DNA from: Shinisaurus crocodilurus
Taxonomy: Eukaryota > Chordata > Lepidosauria > Squamata > Shinisauridae
Length of the DNA: 64,000 nucleotides
Direction of reading: 5' to 3'
NCBI GenBank assembly: GCA_021292165.1
Contig: CM037879.1
Span: 16,205,525-16,269,524, forward strand
A program made the position numbers and the translations under genes. Under the pieces are notes generated by a model. That model searched no databases. It was not told the origin of the DNA and worked only from the letters and a program-made list of their open reading frames with translations. This document shows positions 31,947-42,467 of this stretch, piece after piece; position 1 is the first letter of the stretch; each line of letters begins with the position of its first letter.

Positions 31947-31974
31947 TATTATTATTATTATTATTATTATTGCA

Positions 31975-32460
31975 ATGACTGGTGTGTGAAATTGAACTTC
32001 TCCATTCAACCTCAAAATCAAAGCCATCCCTTCTTCTGCAAGGGATTGCAAGAGATTGCATGTTGTATCCCTATGCTAACAGTCAGCAACTGGCTATCTC
32101 CATATTGAATCTAACCCACTGAAGGGTTTTGTTTGGCTTGGCCCTTCCCTGGGCAGTCATCTCTCCCCATCTCCACAATACCAAGCTTTTGGTAATAATT
32201 TCAGGAAGAAAGATGGAGAAGGATGCACAAGAAAGATAATTCTCTTCCTCATTTGTTGGCCCATGCTACATACCTCATAGACATTAGAAGAGAGTAGGAA
32301 TCTTCTACTATCTTCTGGGCCCATACTGGGGCTGGGGAGAAACAGTGACTGTGATTCAACAACAAAAATGTGTGAAATTGACCCAGCAATTCAAGGAGAA
32401 ATGGTTACCAGAAATGGCCCCTCCCCTAACTTTGCTTCTCTGAATCATTTCACTGATTCT
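31975..32460. other. no gene recognised
   Basis: Nothing bounded is seen between the LINE and the next repeat. Confidence 0.4.
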
Positions 32461-32465
32461 TCAGC

Positions 32466-32545
32466 ATGTTTACTTGGGAGTAAGTCCCACTGAACTTAAT
32501 GGGGCTTTCTTCTGATTAGACATCCATAGGATTGCACTGTTAATC
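32466..32545. repeat. short palindromic interspersed repeat, copy 4
   Basis: ATGTTTACTTGGGAGTAAGTCCCACTGAACTTAATGGGGCTTTCTTCTGATTAGACATCCATAGGATTGCA-type sequence. The two halves (TAAGTCCCACTGA / TTAATGGGGCTTT) are rough inverted repeats. Confidence 0.6.
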
Positions 32546-32614
32546 CCCTCCCCGCTACCAAAAAGCCGCATGAGAAATCTTGTAAACTGTAGGGTCTGCT
32601 TTGTAATAAAGCAA

Positions 32615-32648
32615 GGTGTGTGTGTGTGTCTGTGTGTGTGTGTGTGTC
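32615..32648. repeat. (GT)n microsatellite
   Basis: About 16 GT units with one TC interruption. Confidence 0.95.
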
Positions 32649-32827
32649 AGCCATTTCAAGCTTCCTGAAATTCAAAATGCTCCTCAGAACAGGGCTTTCT
32701 GGGGGGAAATAAAAATGGAAGCCACTCCATTTCTCTTCTCTTCCAAAAGAATTTTTCCTCATCCCCCAAAATATTCCCAAAACAAAACAGCCTATTTTGG
32801 GGTGGTGGTGAAATTCATGCTCTATAC

Positions 32828-33456
32828 CAGGGCCAGCCCAAGATATTTTGCTGCCTGAGGTGAAGAACAAGATGGCGCCCCTCCCATTCATTCCTTTTTT
32901 AAAAAAAATATTTTTATTTTAAAAAAAATTTTGGACAATACAAAGAAAATAACACACATATAACTAATATAGTGCTCCCATCACCATGGAACCAAATAAT
33001 ACAATAACTCTATAATTGTTCATTATTCCAAAAATACAACATATCTTGACAGGGTAAACTCCCTTTCCCCCTTTTTAACACATATTCCAAAAATAAACCC
33101 CAAATATCCTTAAAAATATTTTTCTTTAATTGACCCCTTTTGCATTTGATATTACAAGTCAACATATCATTCAATGCCATATCCCATACTTCTTTATACC
33201 AATCGGTAATAGTGAAAACTTGCTGAATGTTCCATTTCCCTCCCATTCATTCCATGTACAAAACCTTTCTTCAAGACTGAACATTTTCTTTCAACACCAA
33301 TGATGGGACATCACACCTGAAGGCAACAGACTAGCTTAAGGGCTGTAGGAAGGCCACGTAGCACACACTTCTCTCCTGGAACAACTTGCTGCTGCCTCCC
33401 AGCATTTGCCACCTGAGGCAGCCACTTCACTTTGACTAATGGTAGGGCTGGCCCTG
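32828..33456. mobile_element. hAT-like MITE with CAGGGCCAGCCC ends, interrupted by L1
   Basis: The ends CAGGGCCAGCCCAAGAT and TAGGGCTGGCCCTG are inverted. The flanking 8-mers CTCTATAC and CTGCATAC agree at six of eight positions. Both sub-ends continue the inverted similarity (GCTGCCTGAGGTG / CCACCTGAGGCAGC). An L1 3' end with its own 16-bp duplication is inserted at 32895-33237, so the DNA element is the older of the two. Without the L1 and one duplication copy it would be about 270 bp. Confidence 0.75.
32879..33253 (-). mobile_element. L1 LINE 3' end with 16-bp target duplication
   Basis: A perfect 16-bp repeat, CCCTCCCATTCATTCC, lies at 32879-32894 and 33238-33253. Between them, on the minus strand, is the end of an L1-type ORF2 (FTITDWYKEVWDMALNDMLT, then NIFKDIWGLFLEYVL; stop near 33010). 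A short 3' UTR follows, then AATAAAAATA and an A-rich end at 32895-32930. The pattern W..IW.MA..D.LT ... W..F..Y matches L1 ORF2 C-termini. About 343 bp remain, the usual severe 5' truncation. Confidence 0.8.
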
Positions 33457-33554
33457 CTGCATACCTCCTTCTGCCCATGACTATAATAGGGACACCATTA
33501 CACCCTTCCCCATTATTCTCATTCCCCAGATACATAATAAATAACCAGGAAATG

Positions 33555-33690
33555 ATCTAGGGAGAGGCTGGATGGCCATCTGCCAGGGATGGAGCATGTT
33601 TCAATGCTCCTGCACTGAGCAGAACTAGTCCAGGTTGGACAAGATGACTTCCAAAGTTCCTTCCAACTGCAAAATGCTCTGATTCTATTA
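33555..33690 (+). mobile_element. CR1 LINE 3' end, plus strand
   Basis: GGAGAGGCTGGATGGCCATCTG, CAGAACTAGTCCAGGTTGGAC, TTCCTTCCAACTGC and GCTCTGATTCTATTA. This is the CR1 3' UTR in sense orientation, ending in a degraded ATTCTATG octamer. Confidence 0.75.
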
Positions 33691-35200
33691 TCATCTCTCC
33701 ATACATAAATTCTTCCTCCCACTTTGTGCTTCCACTGTTTTTAAGGTAATATTGTTTTGTTGAGTTTTTTTTTAAAAAAAAAAATAGCTGTTGTGTCCAG
33801 AACCACCGCTTTTATGTATATGCAAATTTAATGACACATTAATCCTTTACAAATCATCTGATTAATCTTCTAAGATTTATTTAACATGGTGACATCTGTA
33901 GAACACACGCACATGCACACACAACACCAAATAATAGAATGGCATTAGGTAGGAAAGGAACGTCTCTCAGGGTTTTTCTCCCCTAGCTTTGCAATGCAGT
34001 AGAGTTTCATTTGTGTCAGATTCCTTTGACAAATCAGTTGAAGGGTTTTCCATTCAGGAACTGACAACGTGTCGTCGTATCCCTCCCCCACCCCAGTAAA
34101 GTTTCTCAAGAAGGAGAATTTCACTGAGATTCAAAGGCTATACACTCCTCTTCACTACTCCAACTTCAGATTTTGGAGTCATGCAGTCCACCAGGAAGAA
34201 TTTATGAAAGTAACGAATGGGATACCCTGAAATCTTCCCCTTGGATTTTATTCAAAACACATTTGTTTGACTGTAACATCTTTTGTGCCACAAAAGGTTA
34301 TGTATTTGGGGGGTGGGGTGGGGTGGGAGTGTGAACCTGAATAGGACAACAACACAGCCCCAGACTTATTCCACTTCTCTACTGGAGGCAACCCTTTCTC
34401 TGAGACAAGCTCACGGAGCTGCATGGAGCCATCTTGCTTCACTGAACTGGAACATCCAGTCTTTCACTGAGCACACGCATTAAGGCATATGATTATGCTC
34501 ACTATAGCAACCCTCACCCATGCATCCCTTTCTTCCCGGTAAGCTTTATGACTTCGCAATGCCACAGCTATTGTACTTCCTGCCACCTTCCCGCCCCATT
34601 TCTTCCAGCATCTGGGTAAATTCTACCATTCTCATAGCAGCACATGGATGTTTCTGGAAGTTTTACACTTCTGGATCCCTGTTCGTGTCCCTCTGCCCTG
34701 CCCACGTGATCCTGATCACATGAGGGGGGAGCATGGGACTCTGCTGGCTAGCTCGCTCCACCCCTCCTGCCGCATCTGCGTTGCCAGCCTCCTCACACTG
34801 CAGACGTTGGAAGGCCAAATGTCTGCAGCGGGGATAAGCCTGCGGTATACTCCTGTAAATCCTGCATGATTTGCAACCCTGCAGATTGAACTCTTCTCTC
34901 ATCTGCCATTTTGATTTCAATAGCCCACACATAGGAAGTGGCATATTGGATTCAGCCGCAGCGTTCCAGTACAGCTGTAAGAAAAGCCGTTGCTTTCGCA
35001 TCGACACCCAAGTCCCATTTACTTCTCATATAGTGAAAGTTTATAATCTAGATACGTCCCCTTATTTGGGACACTAGTCAACCCTTTCTTCAAGGTGGGT
35101 AATTTGTGAACATGCCCTAAGGTCACACGGGGCTGTTGGAAGGCAGGAGGTTCCTGGGACTGCTGTACAAACTATTGTGTTGACTGCCTTTAAAGCAGCC
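33691..35200. other. no gene recognised
   Basis: About 1.5 kb with no bounded repeat. Overlapping frames of 114 (34663-35007, minus) and 73 codons (plus) have no domain. Confidence 0.4.
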
Positions 35201-35335
35201 TTTCTCAAACAGGTGCCCTCCAAATATTTTGGACTACAACTCCCAGCATTCCTCACCATTGGCCAGGCTGGCTAAGGCTGATGGGAGTGCCAGCTCCCAT
35301 CATCCCCTATACATCTGGAGGACACCAGGTGGGGC
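35201..35335. mobile_element. hAT-like palindromic MITE, full length, diverged
   Basis: CAGCCTTTCTCAAACAGGTGCCC ... TTTTGGACTACAACTCCCAGC, then the inverted CAGCTCCCATCATCCCC ... CATCTGGAGGACACCAGGTGG. Same family as 16550, 52235, 60737 and 63636. Confidence 0.7.
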
Positions 35336-36194
35336 AAGACTGCTTGACAGATTAAAGTTGTGTTCTAAACCTGTACTTTTTCTGTGATTTCCTGGGCCCT
35401 AAATTATTACATCTCATGTCAATGCATCAAATGCTACTGTGTGAGCCTGCCTTATTCATTTTTTCCCCAGAGGCAAAAGCAGCCTTCAGCACCAAGATAT
35501 AACAGCCCTGCCTGCTTGTAATGATTGAGATCCAGAAACCCTTGGATGGCTCTGCTATCCTCTCTCCAAGCCCCTGTATGTTTTTGCTCTGTCGGGGAAG
35601 GTGAGGGTTGATCAGAGGCAGAGAAGGAGACTACCCTCCAGTGGTTCTTTCACAAGATCAAAAGGACAGTTACAATGGCCCTTGATCTGCTGGTCAGGCA
35701 CCCAAGACTTCCTGCATTAAGATTCATTTGTCTGACTTGTAAGTGAGGGAGAGCTCCATGGTTCTGCTCCACTTGCTTCTAACAGAATAGTCTTTTGGCT
35801 GCAATGCGCACGTGAGTGCTTGAATCGCAAAGACTGAAGTGACCCCACGGTTTGGGGCCACCCATCATCCTGAATATATAAAGGGCTAGAGAAAGATGGA
35901 GGGAGTTAAGGATGATATTTTACTGAACCATTGTCACCTGGCGAGGTTCTCTGTAGTCATAGCCGATGAGCCACCACCGAAGATGGGGGAGGGTGTAAGG
36001 TCAATTATTCACCTTCCGGAGACTGCATTAAAGAGTCTTTAGAGAAGCTGGTACCTTCTTTAGCAAAGATCTGGACAACCTGGAGATAATTATACAAAGA
36101 GAGTGGAGAGAGAGAGAGAGCTGAGGTGGTGGGAAGAGATTATTTGTCCAGTGTCATAATACTAAAACCTGAGAGCGTACAACGAAATTGACAA
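35336..36194. other. no gene recognised; TATA-like block of unknown origin
   Basis: GAATATATAAAGGG at about 35873 is a good TATA-box match, followed by GAGAAAGATGGAGGGAG. Without a coding exon or LTR ends I cannot say whether it is functional. A (GA)n run lies at 36107-36120. Confidence 0.3.
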
Positions 36195-36196
36195 TA

Positions 36197-36445
36197 CAGT
36201 CATGCCTTGGATTGGGAGCATAATTTGTTCCGGAAACGTGCTTGTAATCCAAAACACTCTTATATCAAAAACGAAATCCCCCCCAAAAAAATTTGTACAG
36301 AGATTTTTAATTTAAGCCGTACTACAGTACTTGTACTGCAAGACGTCGCTTGTATATCAAGTAAAAAAAAAAAAAAAAATTTAAAAATTTGCTTGTCTTG
36401 CAAAATGCTCTCAAACCAAGTTACTTGCGGTCCAAGGTATTACTG
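36197..36445 (+). mobile_element. pogo/Tigger-like MITE, copy 2
   Basis: TA-flanked (36195-36196, 36446-36447), 249 bp, starting CAGTCATGCCTTGGATTGGG and ending CCAAGGTATTACTG. Collinear with 1665-1915. An A-run lies at 36363-36379. Confidence 0.85.
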
Positions 36446-36447
36446 TA

Positions 36448-37255
36448 CATTCAAGAAAAACAACGGGAAATACTTTTGTAGAATTTGCTGCCACAAAATG
36501 TGATGAGCCACTAGCTCAGATGGAGACGGGGTTTTTTTTAGCGGACTGGACAAATGAACAGTGGAGGCCATTGTCTCCAATGTCAGTGGGGCAGTGCATC
36601 CACTCGGGAGTGTAGTCTGAACTTTTAAGGAGCTATCCATAGTGCTGAATCTATTGGGGGTAGAGGAGAAGGTTTAGCACCATGGAGAGCTCCTGTAAAG
36701 TTCAGGCTAAAACCCAGAGTGGATACACCACTCGACCGACATCACAGCCACCAGCCTCCAATACACATGAGGAATAGGTCTGTTTCTAGCTATTAGCTAT
36801 GGAAGCTCAATGGACCCTCCACATTCGGTGGAAGCATGTCTCTGCTGACAGCAAATGCTGGCGACAAACATCAGGGGAAGGCTGTCGCTCAGGATGTGCG
36901 AGGAGTCTGCTTGAGGGGGGTCAAAATCCAGCGGATTGGCCCAATTCGGTCCCCCAGTTTCTGACCCATCTACCCAGCACTGGCACTGACTCACTCTGGC
37001 ATGAGTCGAGCCAGCATGCGAACTTCCAATTTTAACGTGGGCTGCAACTTGAGTAAATACAGCTGCAATTTGTGCAAATTGTGGCCATATTTTATGCAAA
37101 TTTCCCTGCCTTAAAAAAGAAGAAGCAAATCCCGGCCTGCTTTAAAAGCAGAAGCTGCAAAAAAACAAAAACAAAACCCTGACTCGGCCTGCTTTCCGCT
37201 CTTGAGCTGCTGAGGTGTGCCTAAGTCCTCCAAGCACAGGCGGTCTTCTTCATAG
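36448..37255. other. no gene recognised
   Basis: Short repeated GCAAATT/TGCAAATT strings near 37040-37100 resemble the palindrome at 37557. Otherwise nothing. Confidence 0.4.
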
Positions 37256-37257
37256 AT

Positions 37258-37328
37258 TATAGATTTCATAGATCATAGAGTTGGAAGGAGCCTACAAGGC
37301 TATCGAGTCCAACCCCCTGCTCAATGCA
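37258..37328 (-). mobile_element. CR1 LINE 3' terminus, short
   Basis: ATAGATTTCATAGATCATAGAG (degraded octamer repeats), TTGGAAGGAGCCTACAAGGC and TCGAGTCCAACCCCCTGCTC, as at 14942. Confidence 0.8.
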
Positions 37329-37556
37329 GGAAACTAGTTTCACCCATCCCTACGGCGGTCACATTGTAAGCTTCAAGGAGCGTCTGTGGGTGTTCTGGAT
37401 CAGAACCTGGGTATGGTAATGGACTGGATGAGAGCCAATATACTGAGTAGGGATGTGTGAGGAATCTGATAAGGTGGTGAAAGTCTGCCAGTTTTTCATG
37501 ATTCAGCCCCCTGGATTCCGCTTTGCCAGCCCTATGATGTGAGTCAAGCCAGCTCA

Positions 37557-37955
37557 CAGACTTCCATCTCTAAGATGTGCCACGGTTTGTGCATTTTAAA
37601 AAAAATGCTAAGGAAATTTGCACAAATCGCACTACAGTAACTGTACGCAAATTGTGTAACTTTACGCAAATTACATAAATCATGGTATTTTGCATGTTTT
37701 GCGCAAATCGGCACCCAAAAAGCACATGGGGCTAGTGCGGTTTTGTGCAAATCATATGATTTTATGCAAATCACTCTAGATCCACATGCTTTTTGGATGC
37801 TGATTTGTGCAAAGCGCATAAAATACCACTATTTATGCAATTTGTGTAAAGTTATACAATTTGTGTAAAGTTATGCAAATTGCACAAATTGCACAAATTT
37901 CCTTAGGGTTTTTTTAATGTGCAAATCACAGCCCATCTTAAAGATGGATGTCTAT
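37557..37955. repeat. about 400-bp palindrome rich in TTTGCACAAAT
   Basis: Left arm about 37557-37750 and right arm about 37760-37955 are imperfect reverse complements. They share, in mirrored order, ATCTxTAAGATG, CTAAGGAAATTTG, TGGTATTTTxxGC, GGCACCCAAAAAGCACATG and CAAATCATATGATTT at the centre. Many short GCAAATTG units lie inside. It is probably a foldback DNA element. I could not find a target duplication. Confidence 0.7.
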
Positions 37956-37994
37956 GGGAACACACACACACCCGACTCAGCCTGCTTCTGATCC

Positions 37995-38638
37995 TAGGGA
38001 TGTAAGGACTCATGCGACTTACCTTCCCGCCGCTTGACACAGGATGCGCCCGGGAAAGAAGCTTCCAGGTTCCCAGCGCGTCTTTTTCCGGTTCCCTGGC
38101 ACTGCGTTTTTAGCATAAAAACCAGGGCAACCCAGCTTGAAACGGCCATGATTTGCTGGTTTCTACACTAAAAATGCAGCACCAGGAAACCAGGGAACCG
38201 GAAGTGATGCGACAGGGAACCCTGGTGGCGCGAGCGTGGCGAGCTCGGAGAGAGCAGGTGGGGGGTGCTTGGAAGCAAACACACCCCAAGCAGATAAGCT
38301 CCCCGCTCAATTCACATCACTACATTGGACTCACCTCAAAGCTTGGTCTGCCTTGTTCCCATTTTCAATTTACAATCCGTTTTTCTTTTTATTTGAATGG
38401 GAAAATTGCGCATCTTGGAACACATTTTTTGAAAGTGCACACCCAAATGTGCACATTCCCCTACCACCACTTTAGACTAAAGGATGAAAATGCACATTTT
38501 ATTAAAGTGCTCATATCGAATATCGAATGCAAATGCAAGTTCAGGAACATGTAAGCTTTTCCTGACAAATGCACTCATGCAAATAGGGCAAATTTGAGTT
38601 TAAAAAATGAAGCAAGATAGAATTGCCATACATCCCTA
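37995..38638. mobile_element. hAT-like element, family B (TAGGGATG ends)
   Basis: Starts TAGGGATGTAAGG and ends CCATACATCCCTA, matching the ends of the element at 26574. No target duplication is evident, so the pairing of these two ends is tentative. It contains a GC-rich palindrome at 38086-38203. Confidence 0.45.
38086..38235. repeat. GC-rich palindrome with adjoining GCGCGAGCG block
   Basis: TTCCGGTTCCCTGG at 38086-38099 mirrors CCAGGGAACCGGAA at 38190-38203, with inner GCACTGCGTTTTTAG / CTAAAAATGCAGCACC. The right flank ACCGGAAGTGATGCGAC then GGAACCCTGGTGGCGCG resembles the palindrome at 535-651. Confidence 0.6.
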
Positions 38639-38944
38639 GGAGGGACTAGTCTGGCGAGTGACTCTAGGCTATAATTGGATCCCTTGTGCAAATACAGAAG
38701 GGAAAATGCATGAACAACATAACCCCCTGCTGTTGACAGCCAGCCTTAAAGCATCTAGATTGCCAGGCCCAGTAGGAAACTAAGAGTATATCCAGCACTG
38801 GCACACAGCATACTTAGGCAGCTGTTGGGCCTCAGCACTCTGGCTGGGCCCGCCGCTGTGCTGATGCCTGTCCTGCCCCCCACCTATGGTGGCCACTTAT
38901 GTATTGTCCAGGGGGGGAGAAGGAAAAAGGAAATGCATCAACAA

Positions 38945-39170
38945 AAAAAGAGGACAAAAGAGGAGCATGATTTGCATGTGCTAATTTATATGTATAGCTG
39001 TAAATGTAGAAATAATTATTATACTTTACATAGAAATGCAGTACATCTCACCATAGTGCAGCAGAAGGCTGTGACCAGGTGACCTGTGTGCCTGCCAGTT
39101 TGGTCTGCTGTTCAGGTGTTAACTCCTGATGGGCAACAGTTCTTAGGGTTCTTTATCTCCAAACTGGAAT
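38945..39170 (+). repeat. dispersed 200-bp repeat, copy A
   Basis: TTTATATGTATAGCTGTAAAT, AGAAATGCAGTACATCTCA, GCTGTGACCAGGTGACCTG, TCCTGATGGGCAACAGTTC, TTCTTTATCTCCAAAC. Collinear with 40237-40475 and, inverted, 63163-63440. Class unknown. Confidence 0.7.
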
Positions 39171-39180
39171 TGGACAGGAC

Positions 39181-39240
39181 AGCCCTTCAAATAGAGGACA
39201 GTCCTCTGGCAGCCCTTCAGATAGAGGACTGTCATCTGTA
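39181..39240. repeat. 30-bp tandem duplication
   Basis: CAGCCCTTCAAATAGAGGAC followed by AGTCCTCTGG, then CAGCCCTTCAGATAGAGGAC and TGTCATCTGT. Two units in tandem. Confidence 0.7.
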
Positions 39241-39285
39241 AAAGAGGGCACAGGGCCACCCTCCACCCACCCCACCTTGGGTGGC

Positions 39286-39381
39286 TTGCCATTGCCATTT
39301 TAATTTCCTTCTCACAATGCTCCAAAGCTAACCAAAGGATATCATGGGCATTATGAGAAGGAAATAAAAATGGCACCCGCT
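39286..39381. repeat. short inverted repeat
   Basis: TGCCATTTTAATTTCCTTCTCACAATGC is mirrored by GCATTATGAGAAGGAAATAAAAATGGCA, with a loop of about 30 bases. A small MITE-like foldback. Confidence 0.6.
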
Positions 39382-39803
39382 CCCGATCGCAGTGCTAATG
39401 TTAGCATGACCGCCATCAGGTAAGCTGGTACCCACTGATGTGGACTAGTCCTGAGGCTGACAGCTTTGTTCTAGATCCTTTAGAGTTGCCAATTGATTCC
39501 ATCTTTGGTGGACGATTTCTCCCACAGGCCTCCCTGGCTTGGGAACATAACTAGATGAAGTAAATCTGTGAGGCTTACAGTCTTTCTCTCCAAGATTGCT
39601 CGACTGAAAGTGAGGAATAGGATTAGTTCCAAGTCAGCTGTGGGTCTCAAACGTCAGGAGAGAAAACCAAAAGAAAAATGAAAGGGATCATTGGTTATTA
39701 TAAAAGCAAAATCCTTGATCTCTTCCCGTCAAAATATAGCTGCCTGAACAGAGATTTATCTCATTTCCACTCATATTTGACACATAGCTGGCAAGAGTTA
39801 ACC

Positions 39804-39858
<55 letters not shown>

Positions 39859-40236
39859 CAGAACTATGAAGTCATGTGGAAGAGTAAAAAAGTGATTCAA
39901 TCAAAATGTAGACTGGTTGGCTGGCTTGGCTGAGGGTTCAGTGGCAACAAACCACATTAAAAGATGCATGTAAGTGTAGACTTGCTGGATCTCAATCACA
40001 AGTACAAGCAGGAAGGGCCATTATCTTGGTGATGATGACTGCTTTTGACTCTGAGGGGAGCATTGAAGAAGCCAGCTTTACATCCTTTGAGCTGGGTTTA
40101 CACAGATGACCCTTGATCAACTGTTGACAGATCTAGAGAGGGGAAAGCTTTCTCACCGGTGCCATATGCTAGTCCTAAGCTATTTTAAAATGGGGCTAGA
40201 AAGTCCAGCGGTAGCCAGTTACAAATTGCCAAAAGA
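39382..40236. other. no gene; long GT microsatellite inside
   Basis: Only the (GT)n block at 39806-39855 stands out. Confidence 0.4.
39806..39855. repeat. (GT)25 microsatellite
   Basis: Uninterrupted GT repeat of about 25 units. Confidence 0.97.
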
Positions 40237-40475
40237 GAGGAAATGGATCACCAAAGAAAAGAGGACTGTGATTTTCATATGCAAATGTATAGGTACAGCT
40301 GCAAATTTAGAAATAGTTATGATACTTTAAATAGAAATACAGTACATCTCAACATAGTGCAAAGAGCTGTGATCAGGTAACCTGTTCGCCTTCCTGTAAG
40401 TCTGCTGCCCAGATGCTAACTCTTGATGGGCAACAGTCCCTACAGTTCTTTATCTTTAAACCACAATTGAACAAG
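40237..40475 (+). repeat. dispersed 200-bp repeat, copy B
   Basis: ATGTATAGGTACAGCTGCAAAT, AGAAATACAGTACATCTCA, GCTGTGATCAGGTAACCTG, CTCTTGATGGGCAACAGTCC, TTCTTTATCTTTAAACCAC. About 1.3 kb from copy A in the same orientation. Confidence 0.7.
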
Positions 40476-40578
40476 ATTTTCCCCTGAATTGTTTTAGGAA
40501 AAGAGGTAAGAGGTAACATTAACAGATCAAATAGTCTTATTTTCTTAGTACTTCCAGAATTTTGTAACTAAACACAGG

Positions 40579-40593
40579 GTCGTCGTCGTCATC

Positions 40594-40635
<42 letters not shown>
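40579..40635. repeat. (CGT)n-(AAT)n microsatellite
   Basis: Four CGT units, a TCATC spacer, then about 14 AAT units. Confidence 0.95.
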
Positions 40636-40639
40636 TTTG

Positions 40640-42317
40640 CATACTTATATTGGAGACTAACCTCAGACTTTTCAGAAATCGATGATACATGCTGAGTCAT
40701 GTATGTGCTTTTTATACATCTTCCTCAACAATGTGCCTAAGGGGATGCTGTGTGTTCTGGGCTGGCATCAGGGGTCAGCATCATCAAACATTGGCCAAGA
40801 TCCCCATCCTATCAGGGGGCCCACATCCAATGCTGGAGCTCCTTGGCACTGCTGCTGCTCCTCTTGGCCGCCACTGTCTGTTCACCTGCCATCAAGAGGG
40901 AGGGAAAGCAGGTGCAAGTTCCTCTTGCTTCTCCCTCTGGGTGATGATGCAGACTGGGCCCACAGAGAGAGGAGACGCAGGTGGGCCCAAGCAAGGAAGA
41001 GGAGGAGGTGGACCCAACCAAGCATGGAGGACACCTGAGAGCACCTTGCCCACACAAGGCAGGGCAGCTGGTTTTTGCTGATCTTCCCTATCTACTGCAT
41101 GCTCTACACCCTGTCCCATACTGTCCCCAACCCTCAGGAGCAGCTTTGCAGGGCAGGGGCTTGGGAGCTACATTGGATAGGAGGGATTAGTGCCTTCTGT
41201 GAGCAGAACTGCTTTCCACCTGTGCAAAGCCACCACTGGATACGTGGGAGTGGGGGAGAAATTCATTCAGTTCACATTGTCATGCCAATTTACCTAATTT
41301 TGCACCTTCTAACCAGTGTCCAAACAAAAATGCAGGTACCTTTCAAATTCGCTGATCTCCAAATATTGCAGAATGGAGTTCTACAATTAAAAAAATGCAT
41401 AGATTAGGGGAAATAGCATTTAAAAATGCATAATATTAGGAAATTTCCTTGCAAAACATGTGTATAATAGGCAAAAATGCAAACAAAATGCATGTATTAG
41501 GAGAAATGTGCACCATAATGCTTATGAACTTTTGTGCAAACTCCTAAAAAATATATATATATGGTTCAAGATGAACCAAACTATAGATTGTAAAAAATGA
41601 AAAACTAAGAGAAACTGAAATGGATAGACACGTCTATCCCTAGGTACAATGCATAATATCTATTATTTACATAGCACCATCAATGTACGCAGCACTTTGG
41701 AGTTCATGTCCACTGCTATATTATATTAAGTTATACTCATAGCTATCTCTTGCAAAAACAATCATGTCCCCTTGAATTTACATGAAAAACCCTGATAACT
41801 CAAAGGTGGTTCTTTTGAATTCATGGTCGACAAGGTAATTTAGAGGCTCCTTCCTGAGGCAAATTAATCTAGGACAACTGTAGCTAATCTTCTCAGAAGG
41901 ACGGCATGTGTCTAATATGGGAGAGTTCAGAGCAGTTCTGACATGGGATGCCCTGAATGGGACCTCCTATGCAATGAGGCCGGTAACATATGCACATTTT
42001 AACACCCGCTTAACATTGAGACAATGCCTTTGGCTTTGTTGCTGAATATAGAGGAAGGATTCGGATGGTGGGAATTTCAGACTCAAAAGCAGCATTCTTT
42101 CAGATGTGATGCAGCTCTATTAATGGGAGGGGTACATGGCAAGAAATGAGAGAAGGAAAATTTCCTCTTTAAAAGCCTCTCCCCCCCCCCCATTCAAAAG
42201 GAAAATCCCCCATTCGTTTCCTAGCTCAAATAAATGCAAAACCGAATTGTCACAGTTGGGAATATTAGAAGGGCATGTAGTGTAACAGGCTACCATCTCT
42301 TTAATGGTTTGTTTGTT
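40640..42317. other. no gene recognised
   Basis: Several overlapping frames of 64 to 130 codons at 40682-41190 read in all phases and show no domain. At 41390-41640, AAAATGCATA-type strings and a terminal CTATCCCTA suggest a degraded family B hAT element. A C-run is at 42180-42191. Confidence 0.4.
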
Positions 42318-42435
42318 TGTTTGTTTGTTGCAATTATTTATATCCCTCCTTTCAGGATAAAAATCTTTCCAAGGTGGCTTACAAGCAAGGCAACAATCCC
42401 AACTATAAACAATATTAAAAATAAGATCTCATAAA
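42318..42435 (-). mobile_element. LINE 3' tail fragment
   Basis: GTTTGTTTGTTTGTTGCAATTATTTATATCCCTCC, then TCTTTCCAAGGTGGCTTAC. This is the complement of a GGCGGGATATAAAT-type LINE terminus with an (AAAC)n tail at 42308-42327. Confidence 0.5.
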
Positions 42436-42467
42436 GATCTGTCCCACAGGGCAGTTGATGGTAGAAA

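Noticed and set aside
35866..36060. TATA box at 35873 as a promoter of a host gene
   Set aside because: No open exon, CpG island or splice donor follows, and no LTR ends can be found. A single motif match is not enough.
40682..41190. Cluster of overlapping frames of 64 to 130 codons in most phases
   Set aside because: Frames on both strands over the same bases, none with a domain or clear splice structure; likely chance in a locally GC-rich stretch.
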